61,350 bases of DNA from Candidatus Aegiribacteria sp. (GCA_030620995.1 JAUXIK010000010.1:1-61350), one strand, 5' to 3'; counted from the first letter of the stretch, positions 1 to 8,869 are shown. The notes: generated by a model from the sequence alone, not told the origin. Numbers and translations are program-made.

Positions 1-144
1 GAAAGAAACAGATCACTGCCGAACAGTGTATACATCTGCCATCTTGTTTCCGGCAATTCCACGGCCACCTGCAGGCTCATGCTTGTGAAATGAACATCGT
101 GAATTTGTGCTGATTGGAAAATATCTCGGCAGAGAAGGATTAGT

Positions 145-1635
145 CTATTTTGTAACAGACAGTTTTCTGTCCCTGATATTCCATTGAATATTCGTTGTAT
201 TGCTTAAGAATACCCTGTCGTGGCTTACCAGGACCAGTGCTCCGGTGTAATCGTTAAGCGCCTTCTCCAGGCATTCCATCGATGGCAGATCCAGGTGATT
301 TGTTGGCTCATCCATTATTACAAGCCAGGGCGTCTTGGAAAGGCCAAGCGCCAGCAGCAGTTTTCTGGATTCTCCGGGACTTGGAACAGCGGAGCTGAGA
401 AGCCTTTCCGGATCGCTTCCCAGCCTTCTTACAATGGTCATTACATGTCCGAGTCCACCGCGGGAGAGTTCTTTTGCCTCTGTCAGGCATTGACTGCACT
501 CCTCCGCTGTGATCTCCTGGGGAATCCAGATGATCTTCTCCTCAGGGCAGTTCAGTTCTGATCTCAAATGGTTCAGAAGTGTAGTTTTTCCCGTTCCATT
601 CCCGCCGGTCAGTGCTATCCTGTCTTCGGACTGAATTACCATCTGTGGATATGACAGGATTGCCTCACCCAGTTGGATATTTCCCCCGGGAAGGTCAAGA
701 AGGTTGTTTCTGGTTGATCCCTCACCTGAGATTTCAACACCGGTGCCGTGTATCTTTCTGTAAGTGATTGATTCTATTTTTTCCTTTGCTCTTTCCGCTC
801 TTGCTGTTGCCGTCCTGCTTCTCTGTCCGGCGTTCTGGACTCTACTGGTATATTGGGATGGACCATCATAATTGTACTTGCAGATATCCTTGAAGGATAT
901 CCGCTTCCCGGAGAGGTGAGCCTGTACTGTCCTGGCCTGTATCATCTTTTTCCTGGCGTCCCGTTTCAGTTGCTTGTATTTGACTTCAGCCAGTTTTCTT
1001 CTTTTGGCGAGATTATTCTGTCTCAGGCGATCCGCGATAATGGCTGAGGTGTAGTTCGAGCGGTAAAGTTGTATACAATCAGGAAAGAACAGGGCGCAGG
1101 ATGTACACAGTTCGTCCATGGCGTGTCTGTCATGACTTACCAGCAGACCACAGCCCTGATACTCTCTCATTGAACTTATCAGAAGGGATCTACCCTCTGT
1201 ATCAAGATGGTTGAAGGGCTCGTCCAGGGCCAGAACAGCCGGACGGGTCCATATTGCCGCTGTGATCTGAAGGCGCTTTCGCTCACCATGTGATAATGTA
1301 TTCCACCTGTTTCCCCAGTCATCTCCGATCTTATGAGTGTCCCTCAATCGTATGGATTCTTTGGACCAGTCAAGGAGGAATTCATCGAGGTACGGAGGGG
1401 GATGATCCGTTCTCTGCGGACAGTAGAAGGCGGTTCCGGAAGAGACAACAGTGCCTGTGTCCGGAGCAATGAGGCCAGTTGCGAGTTTCAGTACTGTCGT
1501 TTTACCGCATCCGTTGGCTCCCGCGAATGCTGTCCAGCCTGAGTTGAGATTCATGGAGACAGCAGTAACCGCCTGTTGAGTGGAACCGGGATATGTGTAT
1601 GAGACATTGCTGAAACGCAGATATATATGATACAT
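145..1635 (-). CDS. ABC-F family ATPase (ribosome-associated, two ABC domains)
   Basis: The 496-residue protein carries two ABC ATPase domains and no membrane segment, which is the ABC-F layout. Domain 1 has Walker A GANGCGKTT near residue 40, signature LSHGERKR and Walker B ALDEPFNHLD. Domain 2 has Walker A GGNGTGKTT, signature SPGESRK and Walker B IMDEPTNHLD. A lysine/arginine-rich linker (about residues 205-290) lies between them, as in ribosome-binding ABC-F factors. Such proteins act on the ribosomal E site; some (Msr, Vga, Lsa) protect against antibiotics, others are housekeeping translation factors. At 496 residues it is shorter than Uup or EttA and nearer the resistance-type subfamilies, but I cannot assign it. 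The ATG follows AAAGGA, part of which lies in a hairpin annotated separately. Confidence 0.9.
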   Translation of the reverse strand: MYHIYLRFSNVSYTYPGSTQQAVTAVSMNLNSGWTAFAGANGCGKTTVLKLATGLIAPDTGTVVSSGTAFYCPQRTDHPPPYLDEFLLDWSKESIRLRDTHKIGDDWGNRWNTLSHGERKRLQITAAIWTRPAVLALDEPFNHLDTEGRSLLISSMREYQGCGLLVSHDRHAMDELCTSCALFFPDCIQLYRSNYTSAIIADRLRQNNLAKRRKLAEVKYKQLKRDARKKMIQARTVQAHLSGKRISFKDICKYNYDGPSQYTSRVQNAGQRSRTATARAERAKEKIESITYRKIHGTGVEISGEGSTRNNLLDLPGGNIQLGEAILSYPQMVIQSEDRIALTGGNGTGKTTLLNHLRSELNCPEEKIIWIPQEITAEECSQCLTEAKELSRGGLGHVMTIVRRLGSDPERLLSSAVPSPGESRKLLLALGLSKTPWLVIMDEPTNHLDLPSMECLEKALNDYTGALVLVSHDRVFLSNTTNIQWNIRDRKLSVTK

Positions 1636-1642
1636 GAAAATC

Positions 1643-1690
1643 CTTTCTGAAAAACTGCCTTGCGCTGCTGTTTCAGAAAGAAATGCTCAT
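1643..1690 (-). promoter_or_regulatory. Candidate translational attenuator and 5-codon leader of the ABC-F gene
   Basis: Read on the minus strand, a 10-bp perfect inverted repeat (CTTTCTGAAA at 1643-1652 and TTTCAGAAAG at 1671-1680) with an 18-nt loop lies just before the ABC-F start. Its 3' arm overlaps the AAAGGA ribosome binding site. A tiny ORF at 1690-1673 (Met-Ser-Ile-Ser-Phe-stop), preceded by GGATGGTGGAG, ends inside the 5' arm. A ribosome held on this leader would open the hairpin and free the start site, as known for some ribosome-protection ABC-F genes. The arms and ORF are seen; the regulation is inferred. Confidence 0.4.
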
Positions 1691-1861
1691 GCTCCACCAT
1701 CCTGTTTTGGTTAAATGTTTGAATTAGTAATATATCAGTATCCTTCGCGCGGTGCCTACGCAGCTCCGGATGATATAATTGGTCTACCCGGATCGGGATT
1801 CGTTATGTATTTTTTCATCAGGCTTGCAGGGAATACTGAAAGTTATCTGAAAGGGGAAACC

Positions 1862-2098
1862 ATGAGCAGAATAGTCGGATCTTGCGGTATCGTCTGCACT
1901 GAATGCCCTGCATTCATTGCCTACAGAACCAATGACCAGGCATTGAGGGAAAAAACCTCGGAGGAGTGGTCGGAAATGTATGGAGTTCCTATTAAAGCAG
2001 CCGATATCAACTGTGTGGGCTGTCTGGCCACAGAAGGTGTGCAGATCAGCCACTGCGCGGAGTGTGATATCCGGAATGATAATTGTCGCTGGAACTGA
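1862..2098 (+). CDS. DUF3795-type cysteine-rich small protein
   Basis: This is a 78-residue cytoplasmic protein with nine cysteines arranged as CGIVCTECPAF near the N-terminus, then CVGCLA and HCAECDIRNDNC. The pattern matches the DUF3795 family, small proteins presumed to bind zinc or another metal and of unknown function. I start at the ATG at 1862 because AAGGGGAAAC precedes it and the family motif begins a few residues later; a longer reading from 1715 adds an unconserved tail overlapping the upstream promoter region. It stands alone between the divergent ABC-F gene and a lipoprotein gene. Confidence 0.7.
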   Translation: MSRIVGSCGIVCTECPAFIAYRTNDQALREKTSEEWSEMYGVPIKAADINCVGCLATEGVQISHCAECDIRNDNCRWN

Positions 2099-2154
2099 AA
2101 TGATTAGATATTCTATAACCGATTGAAGATAATATTACCTGGAAGGAAAGATGT

Positions 2155-2802
2155 ATGAGAAAGAGAATTCTGATTTCGATTGCTGTTTTAAGTGTTTTTA
2201 CTTTTTCTCTTATAGTGGCTTGCAGTCCTGATGATCTATTCACATTGCTTCGGTGCCAGTTCAGGATTGAAAACACCGAGGACTTTTTCGTGACCGGGAT
2301 TCAGCTGGACAGTCTGGAGAATCTTTCCGCTTCACAGATTGTAGATGTACTTTCAACATGGGCGTCGGGAAGCTGTCCGGTGGATTTTACATTGAATGTT
2401 GGAATTTACAATCCGAATGATGGATCGACTGGATCGGACATCATACCGGCAACACTTTCATCTCTTGTGTGGGATCTCTACCTTGATGGAGATTCCGGAG
2501 ATTCATTCGACACCACCTGGGTTGCCTCCGGTGTCATGAGCGAAGCCCTGGAAGTTCCCGGATCGGGCGAGACTGTGATCCTGCCCCTGGATATCAGCTT
2601 TGACGCGTTTGCAGTCATGGGCGAGATGGGGCCACTGGATTTCATAGATCTGGCACTTGCGATCGGTGGAATCGATTCGGGTCTGAGAGATTCAGATCAT
2701 CTTGGAAAGGTGCTTCTCATGGCGGTGCCGACCGTGACAACGCCATTCGGGCCGATGACATATTCCGGTTCGCTCTGTATTAATCTGGACTGGGTTGATT
2801 GA
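2155..2802 (+). CDS. Hypothetical lipoprotein
   Basis: The 215-residue product starts with a charged MRKR stretch, a hydrophobic segment and a lipobox ending IVAC at Cys23, so it should be lipidated and exported. The mature part is acidic and rich in Ser, Gly and Asp with alternating hydrophobic stretches, which suggests a beta-sandwich domain. I recognise no family. GGAAGG precedes the start. The gene is followed by tRNA-Cys. Confidence 0.6.
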   Translation: MRKRILISIAVLSVFTFSLIVACSPDDLFTLLRCQFRIENTEDFFVTGIQLDSLENLSASQIVDVLSTWASGSCPVDFTLNVGIYNPNDGSTGSDIIPATLSSLVWDLYLDGDSGDSFDTTWVASGVMSEALEVPGSGETVILPLDISFDAFAVMGEMGPLDFIDLALAIGGIDSGLRDSDHLGKVLLMAVPTVTTPFGPMTYSGSLCINLDWVD

Positions 2803-2857
2803 TAAATTACATCTTGTTCTCTTTGTTGTAGATTTGTATTATTGATGCCCGATAAAA

Positions 2858-2932
2858 GGCGGCGTAGCCAAGTGGAAAGGCAGTGGACTGCAAATCCACC
2901 ATTCATCGGTTCAAATCCGATCGCCGCCTCCA
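2858..2932 (+). tRNA. tRNA-Cys (GCA)
   Basis: The full cloverleaf can be drawn. The acceptor stem is GGCGGCG (2858-2864) with CGCCGCC (2922-2928), and the discriminator U at 2929 is typical of tRNA-Cys. The anticodon stem GTGGA/TCCAC encloses CTGCAAA with anticodon GCA at 2890-2892. The T arm is ATCGG/CCGAT with loop TTCAAAT. The CCA end is encoded at 2930-2932. Cysteinyl-tRNA synthetase lies in the same window at 22233. Confidence 0.97.
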
Positions 2933-2952
2933 ATTATTTCCGGTTGGTAAAT

Positions 2953-3096
2953 ATGAATAGAATCCCTTTAGCGATCCGACTGTCTTTGCTTGTGGTTGCC
3001 ATACTGATGTTCGTTTCCGGCTACATATGGGGCAATCCGATAGTTATCTGGCAGAAGGCTGCAACTATCTGTCTTGAATGTATCGGAATTGGCTGA
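2953..3096 (+). CDS. CD1871A-family CXXC microprotein
   Basis: This 47-residue protein has one membrane-spanning helix (about residues 8-25), then ends in QKAATICLECIGIG. A single N-terminal helix and a C-terminal CLECIGIG tail are the hallmark of the small CD1871A CXXC family, whose function is unknown. It begins at the ATG at 2953. Its TGA (3094-3096) overlaps the ATG of the membrane ferredoxin as TGATG, so the two are translationally coupled. The CXXC pair and the next two genes suggest a redox or metal role at the membrane. A longer reading from 2842 would run through the tRNA and is wrong. Confidence 0.75.
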   Translation: MNRIPLAIRLSLLVVAILMFVSGYIWGNPIVIWQKAATICLECIGIG

Positions 3097-3968
3097 TGGT
3101 GCGAGAGAGGATGCGCCGGCTTGTTCAGGCGGCTTCACTGGTATTTTCCAACCTCTATTTACAGGGTTGGATCAGCGGAACGATCTTCACAGGCAAGTCG
3201 AAGATGTTCTGCGTTCCAGGTCTGCACTGTTACTCCTGTCCATCAAGTGTACTGGCCTGTCCTGTCGGATCAGTTCAGAACATTCTGTCTTCAGAGGGTT
3301 TTCTGGGAGGGATTGTCACCGGAAGACCTGATTCAATTATCCTGCTGGGTGTAATAGGTTTTCTCCTGACATTCGGGTTCCTTGCCGGCAGGATTGCCTG
3401 TGGCTGGGTCTGTCCATTTGGATTTCTTCAGGAACTCCTTTACAGGATACCTTCTCCTAAACTGACCATACCTTCTTCATGGAGAGACGCGAAATACGCT
3501 GTCCTTCTTATCTTCGTGATTCTTTTTCCGCTGTTACTGAGAACCGTTCCCGGCGCGGGAGGAGATCCATGGTTCTGCAAGGTTATCTGTCCTTCAGGTA
3601 CGCTTTTTGCCGGATGGCCTCTGGTTCTGTCTGACGGGGGCGAGACTCTACAGACCGGATTTCTGTTCTCATGGAAAACCGTTGTTCTTGTGTTAGTGCT
3701 TCTCTGGTCGATTACCTCGAAACGACCTTTCTGCAGAGCGTTATGTCCGCTTGGCGCTATCTGGGGAATTGCCGGAAAGGTTTCCGTTTTCAGGATGAGG
3801 GTTGATTCCTCCTGTATCTCATGCGACAGGTGCAGAACTGTCTGTCCTGTTGATATTGCGATCTACAAAGAGCCGAATTCCGCTGAATGCGTCAGATGCG
3901 GTAAGTGTATCACTGTCTGTCCGGTCAGCGCTATCCACCATGATGTTCAAAGGCCGGAGAATAATTGA
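3096..3968 (+). CDS. Polytopic membrane 4Fe-4S protein (NapH/YccM-like)
   Basis: The 290-residue protein combines several membrane helices with iron-sulfur motifs. An N-terminal cysteine cluster (CVPGLHCYSCPSSVLACP) is followed by a helix, a second group (ACGWVCPFGFLQE), a third (CKVICPSGTLF), CRALCPLG, and two C-terminal ferredoxin motifs, CISCDRCRTVCP and CVRCGKCITVCP. NapH-type proteins of this design pass electrons from quinols or ferredoxin through the membrane. I take the ATG at 3096, overlapping the microprotein stop; 3078 and 3111 are alternatives. The stop overlaps the thioredoxin start, so the three genes form one unit. The partner and substrate are unknown. Confidence 0.82.
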   Translation: MVRERMRRLVQAASLVFSNLYLQGWISGTIFTGKSKMFCVPGLHCYSCPSSVLACPVGSVQNILSSEGFLGGIVTGRPDSIILLGVIGFLLTFGFLAGRIACGWVCPFGFLQELLYRIPSPKLTIPSSWRDAKYAVLLIFVILFPLLLRTVPGAGGDPWFCKVICPSGTLFAGWPLVLSDGGETLQTGFLFSWKTVVLVLVLLWSITSKRPFCRALCPLGAIWGIAGKVSVFRMRVDSSCISCDRCRTVCPVDIAIYKEPNSAECVRCGKCITVCPVSAIHHDVQRPENN

Positions 3969-4783
3969 TGATGTTATACTCGAGATTAAGGTCATATCTC
4001 TGGATTCCACTGGTTCTTGTTTTTCTGATTCCGGTGTTGAAATATGCGGGGACTCATGGAAAAGGAAGTGAATCCGTTACGCAGGGGTTGCTTCTGGTTG
4101 GAAGGGATGCACTGGACAGCCTTCTTTTATCATCTGAAGGCAAACCTGTGATTGTGAATTTCTGGGCGATATGGTGCACACCCTGTGTTGGAGAACTCCC
4201 GCATATTGATGAAGTGTACCGCTCGATGGAAGGTGAAATCGCCGCGGTGGCTGTTGATATAGGTGATCCTGAGCTGGAAACCCTGCTGAGGTTCCGGGAA
4301 GTGTTCAAGCTTTCCATGCCGGTTGTCTGGCTTAGTGAGAATGATGCTCTGATCCTGAAAAGAGAATGGAATCTTGCCGATGTGCTTCCGATAACTCTGA
4401 TTTATGATGCCGATGGTATCGAGATACGGAGAGTTGCCGGAGTACGCGACAGGGAGTTTTTCCGGAGCGCTGTATCCGGGGCGATCATTGAGGATACAAT
4501 ATTGATCGAAGATCCACCCGATCTTGTGCTTCATATTAATGTTGTCGGATTCTCAACTGACAGTCTCACTGAAGTACTGCTTCAGACAGCGATAGAACTC
4601 GCCGGTTACGAAGGTGTTGATTACTTCGACCCATCAGTTCCTTCGGACAGTATGGAGATTAAAGCTCTTTTCCTGCCGGAGACAGGATATCCCTATGCTC
4701 AGCTATGTATCGGGGGAGCGTGCGGCCGTCCGGCTCATACACCTGATGAACTTCTTCAGGCGGTTGAGAACCTCTCCAATTGA
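3968..4783 (+). CDS. Membrane-anchored TlpA-like thioredoxin
   Basis: The 271-residue protein has an N-terminal anchor (about residues 8-27) and a thioredoxin domain with active site WCTPC in VNFWAIWCTPCVGELP, the usual TlpA/ResA signature. Residues of about 190-271 form a second, unassigned domain ending in GGACGRPAHTPDEL. The active domain should face outside the membrane and handle disulfides or deliver electrons. ATG at 3968 overlaps the previous stop as ATGA. Linked to a membrane ferredoxin and a CXXC microprotein, it plausibly exchanges electrons with them. The C-terminal CXXXXXC-poor domain does not match a family I know. Confidence 0.8.
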   Translation: MMLYSRLRSYLWIPLVLVFLIPVLKYAGTHGKGSESVTQGLLLVGRDALDSLLLSSEGKPVIVNFWAIWCTPCVGELPHIDEVYRSMEGEIAAVAVDIGDPELETLLRFREVFKLSMPVVWLSENDALILKREWNLADVLPITLIYDADGIEIRRVAGVRDREFFRSAVSGAIIEDTILIEDPPDLVLHINVVGFSTDSLTEVLLQTAIELAGYEGVDYFDPSVPSDSMEIKALFLPETGYPYAQLCIGGACGRPAHTPDELLQAVENLSN

Positions 4784-5790
4784 GTTATCCGGCTGTATCA
4801 GTCGTACTTCCTTTTCGCAATGCGGACCGTTTTCTGAACGAGGCTCTTGCTTCAGTTGCCGCTCAGACATTTCAGAAATTCGAAGCGGTTCTTGTCAACG
4901 ACGATTCTGATGATACATCTTTGAGTATTGCACAGAACTGGTGCAGACGGGATCTGAGATTTCGTCTTATCCAGTCAGACGGAAGAGGATTGGTCGACGC
5001 GTTGAATTCGGGACTGGCCCATTCGCGTGGAGAATGGATTGCCCGTATGGATGCCGATGATATTTCCCTGCCGGAGAGACTTGAGAAGCAGTTGAACCTT
5101 GCTCTTTCAATGGGTCCCGAAACGGTAGTATCCTGTCAGGTTGAGAGTTTTCCGCATAGTATTGTAACCGATGGCTATAGGAAATACGAGGAATGGCTGA
5201 ACCAGTTGATAGAGCCCGTTGAGATAGAAAGAAATCTGTTTGTCGAAAGTCCTGTTCCGCACCCCACCGCATTCTATCATAGAGAGAGCGTTCTTGCCGC
5301 GGGCGGATATCTGGAAAGGGAACTTCCTGAGGATTACGAATTATGGCTGCGGTTATGGAATCGAGGTTTCAGGTTCAGTCGAGTGCCTGAAGTACTTCTC
5401 AGATGGAGAGATCGCCCTGACCGGCTCTCCAGAACCAGCAGTTCGTATTCGCTGACTTCGTTCTACAGACTCAAAGCAAAGTATCTCGCATGTGTGCCAT
5501 GCATGTCCGCAAAGCGGGTTCTTATCGCCGGGAGCGGGCAGACCGCGCGGAGACTGGGAAAATGCCTGCAGGACGAGGGGTTTGAGATAGAAGCTTTTAT
5601 AGACCCTGATGCGGAAAGGCAGGGGCAAACGTTGAGAAACAGGCCTGTGACCGGAACTTTCATTCTATCTGAATTTCCAAACATTCCTGCGGTGATTGCC
5701 ACCAGAGTCCCGGGCGCAAGAGATACGGCTCGAGAGTTTATGGAAGATATTGGTCGGATTGAGTGGAAAGATTTTGTAATCTGCTCATAA
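4780..5790 (+). CDS. Family 2 glycosyltransferase with a C-terminal Rossmann-like domain
   Basis: The N-terminal 200 residues are a GT-A glycosyltransferase: VSVVLPFRNADRF, then VNDDSDD and a DXD-type ARMDADDISLPER, and later GGYLERELPEDYELWLR. The last 100 residues (from KRVLIAGSGQTARRLG) look like a nucleotide-binding Rossmann fold, similar to the N-terminal domains of sugar acyltransferases. The fusion is less usual than the GT2 domain alone. The start is a TTG at 4780 overlapping the previous TGA, so it is coupled to the thioredoxin gene. Donor and acceptor sugars cannot be told from sequence. Confidence 0.8.
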   Translation: MSYPAVSVVLPFRNADRFLNEALASVAAQTFQKFEAVLVNDDSDDTSLSIAQNWCRRDLRFRLIQSDGRGLVDALNSGLAHSRGEWIARMDADDISLPERLEKQLNLALSMGPETVVSCQVESFPHSIVTDGYRKYEEWLNQLIEPVEIERNLFVESPVPHPTAFYHRESVLAAGGYLERELPEDYELWLRLWNRGFRFSRVPEVLLRWRDRPDRLSRTSSSYSLTSFYRLKAKYLACVPCMSAKRVLIAGSGQTARRLGKCLQDEGFEIEAFIDPDAERQGQTLRNRPVTGTFILSEFPNIPAVIATRVPGARDTAREFMEDIGRIEWKDFVICS

Positions 5791-5991
5791 TCTAGTGCTG
5801 AATGATGTTTTCTGGTAAAACTCCAGTTGCAGACAATATTTAATTAGCGGAAAATACTTCTATTGCGAATATGAGTGCATAATCATGCCGTTATATTTTA
5901 TATGATATTGACATGAACCTCATAATTGACGATTACATTGAATTACATGCCTGTATATCGAATCAGTTCACTCGGACAGGTTGGAAAAGTT

Positions 5992-8418
5992 ATGAAGACA
6001 CAGAACAATAGTAATAAAGGATATTTTCTGGAGAAGCTGTATCAGGATAAAAGCACTTCATATAAAGTTATAGTTTCAATTGTTTTCGGGTTGCTTGGAT
6101 TTGCTCTTAATTTTTTCCCGGTTGATTTCGTTTTCTACGCTTCGTATCGCATGAGTTTCCTTTTCGGTCTTATTTTCCCGATGCTGATAACACTGTCCTG
6201 GGGATGGAAGTACGGGCTTCTGTCCGCGCTTTGCGGCGGCTGCCAGACGATGTGGTTTCTCTGGGTACCGCAGAGCGGATACGGTACGCTGGCTTCAGTG
6301 ACTCCTTTTACTCTGTGGATCGTCTGGCTCGGGTGGTTCTCACGCACCAGGCGAAACATATATCTGGGCGAGGCAATCTTTCGCGTATTCAATACATTAA
6401 TATTGTATGTGGTATTCAGATGGGCATTCAAATTCAATTCACCGCCCGCTAATCTGGTAATGCCTCTTACCGTTGTGAATTCCATTGTTTTCAAGGAAAT
6501 GGTGAATGGATTCCTCATTCTCTCTCTGGCGCGGGGACTTCTGTATTCAAAAACGATAAGGGAATTCTTCGGATTGCGGGAGACAAGAACTGATCCGAGA
6601 GTGTATTATGTGTTTTTGAATATTCTCATTCTGGCGTCAATGCTGACACTCATTCTGCTGGGTGAGAGATTTCTGTGGAATAACTGGTTAGAAGAATTCA
6701 GAAATCCTGCTCGTCTGCTCGGTTCTCTTCTGCTGCTTATCGCAGGAGCTTTCTGCCTGTACGGCGCTGCCGGTGAGTTCGTAAGGAGGAAGATCGAAAG
6801 GGTAGTAGAACGGGAAAGAAAACAGCGGGAATTCAACCAGAGATATCTCGATACGATTTTCAGAACCTCGCAGGACGGAATATTCACACTTGACAGCGAT
6901 GGGAACTTTGAACTCAGCAATGAAGCGACGTTCAGAACGTTCGGATGGCCGAGGGAAGAACTCATAGGCAGCCACTTCATGAAAGTAATGCCCCCTGATG
7001 TCCATGAATTCATGTATGAGAAGTGGGCGGAGGTTCAGCGGGGCGAGGGAACCTCTTACGAAGTTGATATTCTCACGAAAGATAGCGATCGCAGATCAAT
7101 GATGATCAGCTATAAGGATATGGATATCGGTGGAAAAAGAAAGTACTGCGTTCTGATCAAGGACATCACGGAGCTTAAGCTTACAGAGAGAGAACTGACA
7201 AGGCATCGTAATCAGCTCGAAGAAATAGTCAGAGAGCGAACGGGTGAGCTTCGGGAGAACCAGAAAAGGCTTGAACAGATTGTGCAGGGATGCTCCATAC
7301 CGATGATCGTCATCGACAGGGATCATACCGTAACACACTGGAACAGCGCATGTGAAAGTATGACGAAAATTTCCGCGGATGAAATCATAGGAACATCAAA
7401 GCAATGGTCCGTTTTCTATACGGAAGAGAGGCCCACTCTGGCGGATATAGTAATTGGAGATACACCTGAACTTGAAATCTCCAGGTATTACGGTGACAGC
7501 TGCCGGAAATCAGTCCTTATTGACAATTCGTACGAGGCCGAGAGCTTTTTCCCTGAACTGGGTGATAACGGCAAATGGCTTAATTTCAGCGCGGCTGTGC
7601 TTCACGATTCTCAGGGTAACATCGCCGGAGCAATAGAAACCTTCCAGGATATTACCTGGAGAAAGCAGGCAGAGGAAGAACTCAGAAATTCACGCGATGA
7701 ACTTGAGGTTCGAGTCGCGGAAAGAACAGCGGATCTTCATGCCAGCAACAGAGAGCTGGAAGCATTCTCATATTCGGTTTCACACGATCTCAGAGCGCCG
7801 CTCAGATCAATTGACGGTTTTTCAAAGCTTCTTCTTGAAGAGTGCAGTGATAATCAGACTGAACAGGGAATTCATTATCTGGAGAGGGTGCGGGTCGGAG
7901 CACAGAATATGGGTGCTCTGATTGATGATATGCTGATTCTTTCCCGGCTGGGGCGCGAATCGCTGAAAATAAGAACAATTAATGTAACGGCCATTGCCGA
8001 AGAAGCTAAAGAGCTGCTGAGAGATGAATGGAAAGACCGCAAAGTGGATTTTACCTTTCATGATTGTCCGGAGGTCAGCGCCGATCATGATCTTATGCGG
8101 ATAGTTCTTGTTAATCTGCTGTCAAACGCGCTGAAGTTCTCCAGAAACATTGATACAGCTATGATTGAATTCGGCCACAGAATTACAGATGATCAATCGG
8201 TCTTTTTTCTGAGGGACAATGGTATCGGCTTCGACATGAAGTACGCGAATAAGATTTTCGCTCCTTTTCAGAGGCTGCACAGGTCTGAAGAGTACGAGGG
8301 TTCGGGAATTGGTCTGGCGAGTGTTCAGAGGATAATCGACAGGCACGGAGGGCGAATATGGATTGAATCAGGTTCCGATTCAGGAACAACAGTCTTTTTT
8401 ACCGTGGCAGGGAAGTGA
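5992..8418 (+). CDS. Membrane sensor histidine kinase with two PAS domains
   Basis: About 260 N-terminal residues form a multi-helix membrane sensor. Then come PAS 1 (from RYLDTIFRTSQDGIFTLD), PAS 2 (from LEQIVQGCSIPMIVIDRD), a coiled coil, a HisKA domain with the phospho-acceptor in SVSHDLRAP (His about 598) and a GHKL ATPase with N box NLLSNALKFS, G1 DNGIGFD and G2 GSGIGLAS. The ending resembles phytochrome-type kinases, which commonly pair with small receiver proteins like the one that follows. I use ATG 5992; ATG 5947 or TTG 5926 would add 15-22 residues. The helices do not match a membrane sensor family I can name with certainty. Confidence 0.88.
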   Translation: MKTQNNSNKGYFLEKLYQDKSTSYKVIVSIVFGLLGFALNFFPVDFVFYASYRMSFLFGLIFPMLITLSWGWKYGLLSALCGGCQTMWFLWVPQSGYGTLASVTPFTLWIVWLGWFSRTRRNIYLGEAIFRVFNTLILYVVFRWAFKFNSPPANLVMPLTVVNSIVFKEMVNGFLILSLARGLLYSKTIREFFGLRETRTDPRVYYVFLNILILASMLTLILLGERFLWNNWLEEFRNPARLLGSLLLLIAGAFCLYGAAGEFVRRKIERVVERERKQREFNQRYLDTIFRTSQDGIFTLDSDGNFELSNEATFRTFGWPREELIGSHFMKVMPPDVHEFMYEKWAEVQRGEGTSYEVDILTKDSDRRSMMISYKDMDIGGKRKYCVLIKDITELKLTERELTRHRNQLEEIVRERTGELRENQKRLEQIVQGCSIPMIVIDRDHTVTHWNSACESMTKISADEIIGTSKQWSVFYTEERPTLADIVIGDTPELEISRYYGDSCRKSVLIDNSYEAESFFPELGDNGKWLNFSAAVLHDSQGNIAGAIETFQDITWRKQAEEELRNSRDELEVRVAERTADLHASNRELEAFSYSVSHDLRAPLRSIDGFSKLLLEECSDNQTEQGIHYLERVRVGAQNMGALIDDMLILSRLGRESLKIRTINVTAIAEEAKELLRDEWKDRKVDFTFHDCPEVSADHDLMRIVLVNLLSNALKFSRNIDTAMIEFGHRITDDQSVFFLRDNGIGFDMKYANKIFAPFQRLHRSEEYEGSGIGLASVQRIIDRHGGRIWIESGSDSGTTVFFTVAGK

Positions 8419-8421
8419 AAT

Positions 8422-8859
8422 ATGAAAGAGAGAGAGGTACGGATACTGTTGGTCGAGGATAACCCGGACGATGTGGAACTTACTCTGAAGGCTTTCGAGA
8501 AACACAGATTTGTCAACGAGATAATCGTCGCGAGGGATGGAGAGGAAGCTCTCAACCTCTTGTTTCCGGAAGATGATAGTATTTCTGAACCATGTATCCC
8601 TGATCTGGTTCTTCTCGACCTGAAGCTGCCTAAAGTTGACGGTCTGGAAGTGCTCCGCCGGATTAAAAGCAATCCCCGCGCAAAACTCATTCCCGTAGTA
8701 GTTCTTACCTCATCGAAGGAAGAGAAGGATCTTACGGAAAGCTACCGTCTTGGAGTAAACAGCTATATCCGGAAGCCTGTCGACTTCGAAAAGTTCACTG
8801 AAGCCATAATTCAGCTTGGTTTGTACTGGCTTCTGCTGAATGAATCGCCGGTGAAATAG
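8422..8859 (+). CDS. Single-domain response regulator (Rcp1-like)
   Basis: This 145-residue receiver domain has the acidic pair in VEDNPDD, the phosphorylated Asp66 in VLLDLKLPKVDG, the switch Thr in VVVLTSSKEEKD and Lys in YIRKPVDF. There is no output domain. Its insertion after the third strand and the ending resemble the Rcp1/CheY-like regulators that serve phytochrome-type kinases. It begins three bases after the kinase stop and probably receives phosphate from it. Confidence 0.93.
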   Translation: MKEREVRILLVEDNPDDVELTLKAFEKHRFVNEIIVARDGEEALNLLFPEDDSISEPCIPDLVLLDLKLPKVDGLEVLRRIKSNPRAKLIPVVVLTSSKEEKDLTESYRLGVNSYIRKPVDFEKFTEAIIQLGLYWLLLNESPVK

Positions 8860-8869
8860 GTGTAGTATC

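Noticed and set aside
1..144. Possible tail of another gene at the left edge
   Set aside because: Three short open frames end here, but none has a recognisable motif or a start; the stretch is also just past the ABC-F stop.
1715..1861. Extended N-terminus for the DUF3795 gene
   Set aside because: The extra 49 residues are not like the family, and the ATG at 1862 has its own ribosome binding site.
2842..2952. Longer reading frame upstream of the CXXC microprotein
   Set aside because: It runs straight through the tRNA-Cys gene.
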